Source of the DNA: Manis javanica
Taxonomy: Eukaryota; Chordata; Mammalia; Pholidota; Manidae
Direction of reading: 5' to 3'
Length of the DNA stretch: 64,000 nucleotides
Assembly (NCBI RefSeq): GCF_040802235.1
Contig: NC_133160.1
Location: forward strand, 95,376,660-95,440,659
Numbering within the stretch: position 1 is the first letter of the stretch; every line of letters starts with the position of its first letter. A program made the position numbers and the translations under genes. The notes beneath the pieces are model-generated. The model did no database searches and was not told the DNA's origin. It saw only the letters and a list, made by a program, of their open reading frames with translations. Shown here piece by piece: positions 25,060 through 33,828 of the stretch.

Positions 25060-27465
25060 ATACTAGTCAACTGACATCTTGTCTTTGATCCATTACCATC
25101 AAGTTATCATCACTGAGTGACCAAAGTGTACTAGTTAGTAGCATTAGATATCTGATTTTGAGGCAGATTATTAATAGGAAAAGTCATAGTAATGAGCATT
25201 ATAAAGTCAAGGCACTTTTTTAGTCTCTGCCAATAACATAAACCTTGGTAATTCAGTAACTGTCTCCCTTCGGGAAAATCTTTGCAAATATGCTGCTGTT
25301 TCCTCAGAACCACCACCTAATTCTGTAAGAATCGAGAAAGTAAAAAGGCTCTTGATGAATGATAAAAACGTGTCCTGTGGGTATAAGGCATTTTCTAGCC
25401 CCACTTTTTGTTAACTTTTTTAATACCTGGATGCCATTTTGTACCAGCTAGTACACACAGCAGCCTTAGCATCTGAGCCAAGTAGTTTATTATTATTTGT
25501 TAAAGCTTAAGGTACTATAGTTTTGTTATCACTAACAAGGAATTTCTTTAACAAATTTCTGCTGGGAAAAAAAAAAAAGAGGGTTAGAGATCACTATTCT
25601 GCAACCAGGTATGTTACTTTCAGCAGACTGTGCTATCCAGCAAGTTCTACTTTACAGATTCTTTCACTTTGCTTTCTCAGTATACACTTGGCAAACAGTT
25701 TATCTTCAAAGATAAACCACAGTGCTCTGAATTTTTCCACTAGGTAGGTATCTGGTTATACATGCTTAAAAAATCTGCCAAGCTACACTTACTATGACTA
25801 TAACATGGAGTATGGTAGAATGCTGGGTTTCATGCTAACATTTGTCTGGACATTAAAGCAGATTCAAAACAATTTGCTAGGGCAAATTTTTTATTAGGGC
25901 ACATTCTCAGCTCATCCTTGAGATTGATGGCTCCTTGAGGCCATTATCCTTATTTAGCTTTTCAGTTAGCAAAAAATGTCAATGTAACCTTGAACTGCTC
26001 ATTCTGTGAAAGCACGAATGTTGGCACACACTTGGAGTATAAATAAATGCTCCACTGGTGCTACAAGCTATTTCACAAAATTCATCAGAGATTAAAAGAC
26101 ATTTAAGAATAACTCAGAGACAATCCATTTTCTACATTTTCTAAAAAAAGAAATGTGTTGAGATCAGGACAGAATAGCAAAAAAGCAGGTTCTGTGATCA
26201 CATCAGACTGGGCCTGACCTATTCCACAGAATTATTCCTTTAGTGACCAGAGCTGAGTGTGGTATTCAGTCTGCACAGACACTTGGTATAAGACATTGCT
26301 TTGAAGTTCACCTTGCTCTTCCTGGAAGGTGCTTTTCACAGTGTTGTTTCTCAGATCACATAGGGCCATTTTCACACAGATTCCTCGGAGAGATTCCTTT
26401 CGGGTTTCTGTAATAAGTTTTTTGCTTCTTCTCAGCAATAGGTTTATTTCTATTTCATTGTATAGTAAATTGAAAGATTAACTTTCTCTTTGTTGACTAC
26501 TAGGAGGCTTAAAGCAGAATTTAGTCTACCACAGGCAAATATGTCATTACTGTAGATTTTGTCCAGTCTCAATGACAAATTTTTGTCTAGTTTTCATTTT
26601 TAATGGTCCCATCCATGATTTTCATTCTTGTTTTGCTCTCTTTTGTAATTTAGAATTATTTTCTTTTATTTCATATATTCCTAACAATGTTTTTAAAAGC
26701 TTTCTGGAATAAAGTCCACTACAAATAAAAGTTATCAATCAGGAAAGGTAACTTTAAGGTATTTCCTTAGTTTCTTTAACAAATTTGAATAGAGAAAGGT
26801 CTTAGCGACAGCAAAGAAACTCCCTGTGCTCCTTTAAAAAGTAAGCTGAAAGAGACCCTTGTTCCTGCCAGATCTCCTTTCTCAAACAAACATGGTTAGT
26901 GCAGATACTGGCCAACCTGATACGCCTCGGCTGTGCTGAAAGGGCATCTTTCTCCATCACTGCCCTTGAAGTTACATATAGATTAAACAATAAAAATCTC
27001 TTACACATAACAAAGTACCCCCTTCAGAGACTAATTTAACAAATTCATTAATGCAGGATTAACCCTGAAGAAGTTCTTCTTGTTCCAGGATTGGGTTTCT
27101 ATCTGTGACCTGGAATGACAGGCTTGGATAACTGCAAAATGGGCTACCTCTAAAAGTACTTTGCACCCTCTGAGCCCTTACTCAACACTCCCTGACTGAT
27201 GGAGGGAAGGAGGGGAGAGAATTAAAGCACTGACTGGCTAAGAGAAGAGTTACGGCATGAAACTGATTTTTTACCCTGCTTATCTTCTGTGAGACTTTTG
27301 TTAAAAAGAAAAAAAAATGAAGGAAAAGGTAGGGAAAGATGACAAGAAAGAGTTCAGAGGAAAATAAATGTCTACAGAAAGTCAGAAAGGTGAAAAAAAT
27401 TGCGAATTTCAACAGGCACAGTCTAACAGGGATTTAGCTTCAAAATCAGAGGCTTGCTTCTTACT
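25060..27465. other. PDLIM5 intron, no feature recognised
   Basis: Unique-looking AT-rich intron with no confident repeat or coding signal. Short frames on both strands lack recognisable domains. Confidence 0.45.
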
Positions 27466-27469
27466 TCCT

Positions 27470-27575
27470 TGTTATTCAACTCTCACAATAGCTCTCAGTG
27501 CCAGAAACGACCTCCATAAATAGATGAAGAAAACATCAGAAATGAGAGAACTTTCCTAAGATCATGTGGATGATA
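27470..27575 (+). repeat. MIR fragment
   Basis: Degenerate MIR pattern: CTCTCACAATAGCTCTC, then ATAGATGAAGAAAACATC, then TTTCCTAAGATCATGTGG. Confidence 0.5.
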
Positions 27576-28504
27576 AACTGTAAAGATGAATCCTCCTTGG
27601 CCAAGACACTACAGATTAAAAATTATATTCAACTAGAAGTTAGTACATCAATAAGAGTTAAAAAAAAAATCAAAAGAAGTTAATCAACCAAAGTTTAAAA
27701 ACAAAGTCATAATTCATGTATTCCAAAATAAAAATAGAACCTAATATTCTATTTCATTAGATATAGTAAGTAATATAAATGTATAAGCCAGTTTTATATT
27801 GTGCTCAACTTATATGAAGGCCTTGGCATGAGGAAAACCTATAGGAAGGCCTTGGCATGAGCAATGAATCCAGGAACAACACAACCAAAGGCAGAGAGTA
27901 AAACAGAAGAGATTACTGGGAGAGACTGTACAGGCATGGTCACAAAGACACCTGCAGGGAGAGAATAAAACAGAATGGAACACACTTGAAAGTGACTATC
28001 TTTCACGACTTGCAATACTCCAAATTAGAAATATTAACAATCCTTCCTAAGACTTAGAAGTACCATGTTTTTGACACCCTTAATTCTTCGTTTCTAGTGG
28101 ATTATGCCCAAACTTTCCAATTGGAACATTAAAAAATATAGTTTGATTTTTCACTGAGTGTCATCTTTAATTTGCAATCCCTTCAAAATACTGCATTTAA
28201 AAGGCTGAGAGACCAACTATAGCTTTTTATTTTAAAGACTTAAATGACTTGCTCCTCAAAAATAAATGCACAGGTAAAATAAGCCTGAACATAATAGTGA
28301 ATAAAAGAGCAAGTTCTAAAAAAGGTAACATTAATTGCTAATTAAAAAACAAAATCTACTGGAGAAAACTATAGTCATTTATTTATACTGCAATTATTAT
28401 AAAACCAGCAGAATAGGAGAAATATGATTTCATATAACAAAGCAAGTGGGACATAATTTCAACTTGGTAAGATTAATACCATACATTCCTACAAACATTT
28501 TTAA

Positions 28505-28552
28505 AAAGTTCATTTATCAACTGAACAAATATTTACTAAATACAATGACATG
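28505..28552 (+). repeat. Left half of an old repeat split by the provirus
   Basis: AACAAATATTTACTAAATAC leads straight to the provirus. The right half resumes at 36061 with ACATGTGCCAGGCACTGTTC. Joined over the target duplication these are adjacent parts of a common ancient MIR/L2-like repeat, which locates the empty site exactly. Confidence 0.8.
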
Positions 28553-28570
28553 TGAAGGGTCCCCACCAGT

Positions 28571-28588
28571 AAGATGGCAAACTTCCGG
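28571..28588 (+). promoter_or_regulatory. YY1-like and ETS-like sites in the LTR
   Basis: AAGATGGC (28571-28578) is the core of a YY1 site. ACTTCCGG (28581-28588) is a canonical ETS/GABP site. They are three bases apart and repeated in the 3' LTR at 35830-35847. YY1 sites in LTRs and ETS-family sites are known to control proviral transcription or silencing. Their function here is inferred from motif match only. Confidence 0.45.
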
Positions 28589-28724
28589 CTTCTCTTCGGG
28601 GTCCTCAGTTCCCGCCGGCGCCACCTGAAGCCCAATCACCTCTCGCCCCCCTCCCAATCCCAGCACCTAGCCAACAGCCACCAGCCCCGTAGAAGTGACA
28701 CCTCAATCAATTCATGCCCCTTCC

Positions 28725-28731
28725 TATATAA
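28725..28731 (+). promoter_or_regulatory. LTR TATA box
   Basis: TATATAA preceded by CTTCC and followed by a C-rich stretch. The same box is at 35984-35990 in the 3' LTR. It is followed after 16 bases by AATAAA, so the R region must be short. Confidence 0.7.
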
Positions 28732-28802
28732 CCCCGCACCTTTCCCTAATAAAGCGGAACTCTCCGGTGAATTGCTGCTATGTGTCGCTCCTTTCCTTTC
28801 AT

Positions 28803-28820
28803 TGGTGCCGAAACCCGGGA
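28803..28820 (+). other. Primer binding site, tRNA-Phe type
   Basis: TGGTGCCGAAACCCGGGA starts one base after the LTR. It is complementary to the 3' end of mammalian tRNA-Phe (including CCA), which primes minus-strand synthesis in primer-F class I ERVs. Confidence 0.9.
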
Positions 28821-28930
28821 GACGGGACACCCCAACTGGGCCCCGTCTTCCCCCGACACCAGCAGCAGCTTGCCCTCGTCCTCTTTTTCCGGTGCTGGCT
28901 CATCACACTCACCACTCCTCTCTGGCCTTT

Positions 28931-28938
28931 AGGTAAGT
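28931..28938 (+). promoter_or_regulatory. Candidate retroviral splice donor
   Basis: CTTTAG|GTAAGT in the leader is a near-perfect 5' splice site, placed where gammaretroviruses have the donor for the env mRNA. The cut would be after 28932. Confidence 0.6.
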
Positions 28939-28950
28939 TTTCCCCCCGGA

Positions 28951-29480
28951 GTGGGCCACTCTTCCCCGAGCTATCGCAGTGCCATTGACCGTGATCGTCC
29001 GGCAAGGCCCTGACGCTTGGGGATGAGGAGGGAATGCTCCCCGCCTCAGGCCTTCACGGCTGCGGCGGACCCTCAGGCCCCTCCTCCAAAAGCCATAAAT
29101 CCCCGCCTCAAGCCTTTACGGCTGCGGCAGATGCTCAGGCCCCTCCTCCGACAGTCAAACGCATTCACCATCCCTTCCATCAGTGCTGAAAGTTTTTAAG
29201 CAAAATTTCCCCGGGGTGGGCCACTCTTCCCCAAGCTATCGCAGTGCCATTGACCGTGATCGTCCGGCAAGGCCCTGACGCTCGGGGATGAGGAGGGAAC
29301 TCTCCCCGCCTCAGGCCTTCATGGCTGCGGCGGACGCTCAGGCCCCTCCTCCGACAGTCATAAATCCCCGCCTCAGGCCTTCACGGCTGCGGCTGACTCT
29401 CAGGCATCCCCCTCCAACAGCCATAAACGAGGTGACTCCTTTGTGGATGAGAACGCTCCTTTCCCCCCCTCCTCCTTCTG
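28951..29480 (+). repeat. Tandem duplication in the proviral leader
   Basis: A block starting GTGGGCCACTCTTCCCC at 28951 recurs at 29216 (offset 265 bp), sharing the run ATTGACCGTGATCGTCCGGC. Inside each copy a smaller unit built on CCGCCTCAGGCCTTCACGGC repeats. The units are slightly diverged from each other, so they predate the integration. This region normally contains packaging and translation-initiation RNA structure. Confidence 0.8.
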
Positions 29481-30501
29481 TTCCGTCCGCCGAAAACGCC
29501 TAGCGCTAGGTACCTCGAGACTCCGGCACTCTGCCTTCTTAGGGAAGTCTGGGTGACGACCCACACTTCCCAAGAAATTCCGACTCGTATACGAGTTTCC
29601 GCAGACCACCAAGGATCATCGGGGACGCCCTTTGTCTCCTTGTGGTCTGCTTCCAGTCCGAGGATCTCCGTTCGTCTTCCCCTGTTTGTCTCCTTCTTTG
29701 TCCTTTAGCCATGGGAGCCTTCTCATCCCTCCCTGAAAGTTCACCTCTTGAATGCCTGCTTAAGCATCTGGCTACCCTCTCCCTGATGCCTGATATAAAA
29801 CCAAAACTTCTCCGTAAATATTGCTCCCAAGATTGGCCGACATACCCCCCTAGACAATAACAAGCAATGGCCCACAGGGGGAACTCTTGATCCTAACATC
29901 ACTCGCGATCTTTTTAACTACTGCCAGCGCCTGAAAAAATGGAAGGAGATTCCCTATATTGAAGCTTTCCACCTCCTCCTCTCCCCGCCCCCTCCCAAGT
30001 TCTCCTAGCCTGCAAGCCACCGCCCCCGCAGAAGCCTCCTGTTCCCTCCCTTCCCCTTCTTCTCCTACAACAGCCCTTCTCCCTTCCTCCCCAACCATCT
30101 CCTCCCCCATCTCACCTCCTCCACCTTCATTCCCTGCAGATTAAGCCTGAGCCTTTCAGCCCCCCTTTAACTAGGTCCCGGGGGCCTCCTCCGTCTTTGC
30201 CCTCATCACCTGTTTCTCCCCTGTTAGGCACCGCCTTTGTCTTCTCACTGTAGAGAGAATGGGAAAGCACCTTCCCCCATGTCTGAACGCAGCATGGGAA
30301 AGCACAAGCTAGAGAACAACCGGTGCAGTCCTTAGAAGTTATCTGTCCACAAAAACATATCTTGCCAAGACTCCTCACTCTGAAAATAGGGAGACCTTGA
30401 AGATGTGTAGAAACACCGCCCCTGCTTCTAGCTATGCCCTTCCCCCACTTGCCGATGTGGCAGGAATAGAAAACAACGCATTCCATAAGCAATTAACTGG
30501 A

Positions 30502-30573
30502 GCCCTGCTGTAGCTCAGCAGAGCATGGGACTCTTAACCTCAGAGTCATGAGTTCAAGCCCAACTAGAGCGGC
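30502..30573 (+). tRNA. tRNA-Lys(CTT)-like segment inside gag (pseudo-tRNA)
   Basis: About 72 bases starting GCCCTGCTGTAGCTCAGCAG resemble tRNA-Lys-CTT. There is an A-box-like TAGCTCAGCAGAG, an anticodon region TGGGACTCTTAACC with CTT, and a B-box-like AGTTCAAGCCC. The D arm is a few bases short and the two acceptor strands pair poorly (GCCCTGC against AGCGGC), so a working tRNA is unlikely. No CCA, oligo-A tail or flanking duplication is visible. It may be a SINE head or a tRNA captured during reverse transcription. Confidence 0.6.
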
Positions 30574-31436
30574 AGAAGTAAGCAGCTGGGCTGCTAGCTG
30601 GCGACATGTGGGTCCGATTCTATCTTTCTTTATTTTCTTTGCCCCCCTTCTGCACTTCAGGACCTGCTCGACTAGGCACGGCTAGACTGCGTCACTCCCC
30701 CACAGACTGAGCCAGAACCCTTCAGTCCCCCTCAGACTCAGTCCCGAGAGCCTCCCAAAATTATTGCCCCCCTCCGGGAGGTAGCAGGATCCGAAGGCAG
30801 CGTGCGCGTTCACATCCCTTTCTCCTTAAGAGATTTAGCCCAACTAGAGAAACGCCTAAGTTCCTTTTCCACTGATCCCATGACATACATCAGGGAGTTT
30901 CAATAGACCCTCCAGTCTTACAGCCTCACACATCATGACATTTTCATGCTCCTGGCCAATACTCTCCTCCCTGAAGAGCGTAGACGAGTTTAGGACTTCG
31001 CCCAAATGCAGGCTACTGAAACCCACAGGACTGACTCCACCTATCCCCCTGGCCCCACTGCTGTCCCCGAACAGGACCCACACTGAAATTATACCACCAC
31101 CATGAGTCTCCGCTCTCGAGATATTTTTGCCTCCTGCTTAATAGCAGGTCTGAAAAAGGGCAGCTTGTAAAGTAGTCAATTTTCAAAAGCTCCAAGACAT
31201 AATTCAAAAGAGAGATGAAATCCCCTCCGAGTTCTTAGACAGACTCACTCAAGCCCTATTACAGTATACCAGCCTGGACCCAGAAACACCTGAAGGAAGA
31301 CATGTCCTTATGACATACTTCCTAGCTCAAGGCTACCCCGACATTAAAGCTAAACTCAAAAAGTTAGAACAGGGCCCCGCTACCCCACAGACTGAGATCC
31401 TAACAGTGGCCTTTAAAGTCTTCCATAAGCAGGAGG

Positions 31437-31503
31437 AGGAGAAAGAATGCCGTAAACAAAAGGCTGATCAGGAGAAAGAATGCCGTAAACAAAAGGCTGA
31501 TCA
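31437..31503 (+). repeat. 33-bp direct repeat in gag
   Basis: The unit beginning GAGAAAGAATGCCG occurs twice back to back and identically, adding 11 charged residues in frame just before the nucleocapsid. This is consistent with reverse-transcriptase slippage. Confidence 0.85.
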
Positions 31504-31770
31504 GGCCAATTTCCAGATGTTGGCCCAGCTGATAAAACCACAACCTGGGCGCCCCTCTACAAACAAGCCCCCCCAAGAGCTTGTTTCAAGTGCAGAAAAG
31601 AGGGACATTGGTCAAGGGCGTGCCCCTCCCCCAGATCTCCTACCACCCCATGCCCCAGATGCCACAAAAAGGGCCACTGGGGGTCTGATTGCCCAACCAC
31701 CCGAAGGGGAGGCTGGACGAACAACCCCCATCCTAAGCCCGCCGTAGTGGGGCTGGCAGAAGAAGATTGA

Positions 31771-33725
31771 TGGGGCCCGGGAGCTTCTCGCCCGACCATT
31801 TCCATCACCAAACAGGAGCTCAGGGTTACTCTAACAGTAGACGGTCACCCCATCTCCTTCCTCCTAGATACAGGAGCCACCTTCTCAGTCTTGTGAGAAT
31901 ACCGGGGCCCTACCACGCCAGCTATTACTCCTATAGTCAGAGTAGGAGGTAAACAGATTTTCCCATTAAACCCCCCACCCACCCTTTTATGCACAATCCA
32001 AGACAATCCCATACCTTTCTCCCACTCCTTCCTGGTTATGCCCCAGTGTCCCATCCCTTTACTAGGACGAGACATCCTTTCCCTCCTCCACGTTTCCATA
32101 ACTATATCCACTCCCACAGCCCCCAGTACTCCCTTTCTGATGGCCCTCATAGCCGATGACCCCCCCTCTACCCAATGAAAGCTCCGGTTCTGCCCTCATA
32201 CACCCTGTAAATACCAAAGTTTGGGACATTACAAGCTCCTCCGTGGCCCTATGTCCCCCTGCCTCTATCAAATTATGTGACTCCTCTCAGTGTATCTGTC
32301 AGGCCCAATACCCCCTGACCACTTCAGCCCTCATAGGCCTCCAACCCATCATTCAAGCAGACCCACTCACTCCCCATTTAATACCCCCATATTAGCTGTT
32401 AAAAAAACCAATGGATCTTGCCGCCTTGTCCAAGACCTTTGCCTCATCAACATAGCCATTGTCCCTATCCATCCCTTAGTTCCAAATCCATACAGCCTCA
32501 GCATCCCACTTCTCAGTCCTAGATCTCAAAGACATACCCCCATATTAGCTGTTAAAAAAACCAACGGATCTTTCCGCCTTGTCCAAGACCTTTGCCTCAT
32601 CAACATAGCCATTGTCCCTATCCATCCCTTAGTTCCAAATCCATACAGCCTCAGCATCCCACTTCTCAGTCCTAGATCTCAAAGACATACCCCCATATTA
32701 GCTGTTAAAAAAACCAACGGATCTTTCTGCCTTGTCCAAGACCTTTGCCTCATCAACATAGCCATTGTCCCTATCCATCCCTTAGTTACAAATCCATACA
32801 GCCTCAGCATCCCACTTCTCAGTCCTAGATCTCAAAGACCCATTTTTCTATCCCTCTAGACCCCTGCTCCCAAGATTTTTTCATCTTCACCTGGACGGAC
32901 CCATACACAAGACATTCTAAACAACTCACTTGGTCAGTTTTGCCACAAAGCTTCCGAGATAGTCCCCATATTTTTAGACAGGTCCTAGCTCAGGACCTCA
33001 AACAGTTTCATCATGATCACTCCAAGTCCACCTTATAATACATAGACAATCTTCTACTCTGCAGTCTCTCGTGGGAACAGTCTCAACTTGACACTGCCTC
33101 CCTACTTAACCTTCTAGCTTCCAGAAGTTACCGAGTATCCCCCGTCAAAGCTCAAATCTCTTCCCCTCCTATCACTTACCTCAGATTCCTTCTATCTCAA
33201 CAAAGAAAGTCCATTATCTTAGACAGAAAATGGCTCCTCTCTGACCTGCCCATTCCCAAAACCAAGACAAAAATCCTTTCCTTTCTAGGCCCTTTCTAAG
33301 CCTAGCTAGATATTTTAGAACATAGATCCCTAACTTCTCCCTGCACCCTGTTGGCAAGACCCCTATACAACCTCAGCAAGAGCCCCCCTAAAAAACCTTT
33401 ATCCTCCTCACCCCAACACTCCTTCATTAAGCTCTGTCAAGCCCTTGTGGAAGCCCCAGCTCTCCATCTTCCTGATTTGTTGAAGCCCTTCTCATTATAC
33501 ATTCATGAGAGGTCCAGTCAAGCTCTAGGAGTCCTAGGCCAATATTATGGCCCATCCTTTGCCCCAGTAGCTTATCTCTCCAAGCAATTAGACCCCACAG
33601 TTCGGGGATGAGCCCCCTGCCTACGAGCATTAGCCGCTAGACAGCTCTTACAGAAAGAAGCTCATAAACTGACATTCAGGGCGCCCCTTACCATTCTGTC
33701 CCCACATCACCTAAAAGATCTCTTA
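31771..33725 (+). pseudogene. Truncated pol: protease and partial reverse transcriptase
   Basis: Protease follows gag in the same frame after TGA 31768. Its active site is LLDTGATFSVL near 31860-31893, followed at once by a TGA (31894) and another at 32176. The RT fingers region follows, with a 153-bp unit present three times (32381-32839). Then come VLDLKDPFF (motif A) in a different frame, and the catalytic box as YIDN with a stop two codons upstream. A connection-domain stretch (33351-33611) ends at TGA 33609. The sequence passes directly to env at 33829. The RNase H catalytic core and the whole integrase are missing, leaving pol at under 2 kb against about 3.5 kb in intact relatives. Confidence 0.85.
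32381..32839 (+). repeat. Three tandem copies of a 153-bp RT segment
   Basis: Units start at 32381, 32534 and 32687, each beginning ATACCCCCATATTAGC and ending CTCAAAGAC. Copy 1 differs from copy 2 at two bases and copy 2 from copy 3 at two bases. The period is 51 codons, so the open frame (32290-32859) runs through all three. Each unit covers the RT fingers residues KKTNGS to the segment before motif A. Confidence 0.95.
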
Positions 33726-33828
33726 ACCTACAAAAGTTTATAGACTCTCCCTCCCTCCAGACTCCTGACCTTACTGTCCTCTTTCCTCCAAAATCCCGTT
33801 CACCCCCTTTGCCATCCATACCCGAATC

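Larger units (their letters stand above)
28553..28801 (+). repeat. 5' LTR of the young provirus
   Basis: 249 bp, TGAAGGGTCC to CCTTTCA, with short TG...CA ends. TATATAA is at 28725-28731 and AATAAA at 28748-28753, which places a short U3 upstream and a short R/U5 downstream. Identical to 35812-36060. CpGs are well preserved (for example CGCCGGCGCC), which argues for youth. Confidence 0.96.
29711..31770 (+). pseudogene. Interrupted gag of the young provirus
   Basis: The frame begins ATGGGAGCC, giving MGAFSS, an N-myristoylation-type matrix start. It runs 50 codons, breaks, and resumes in another frame as matrix-like sequence (FNYCQRLKKWKEI). A proline-rich spacer follows. Capsid-like sequence (about 30770-31500) has in-frame stops at 30904, 30991 and 31084 and a frame change near 31160. 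A Lys/Glu-rich segment has an 11-residue unit repeated (EKECRKQKADQ). Nucleocapsid has two zinc knuckles, CFKCRKEGHWSRAC and CPRCHKKGHWGSDC, in the same frame as the TGA at 31768-31770, which looks like the natural gag terminator. A tRNA-like segment interrupts the matrix-capsid interval. Confidence 0.85.

Noticed and set aside
28574-28936. Open frame through the 5' LTR (also present in the 3' LTR) as a protein
   Set aside because: It is the translation of LTR and primer-site DNA, repeated only because the LTRs are identical.
30502-30573. Functional tRNA gene
   Set aside because: The D arm is shortened and acceptor strands do not pair. It is called a tRNA-like relic only.
32381-32839. Tandem units as a CRISPR-like array or satellite
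   Set aside because: There are no spacers, the units are coding RT sequence in a provirus, and there are only three copies.
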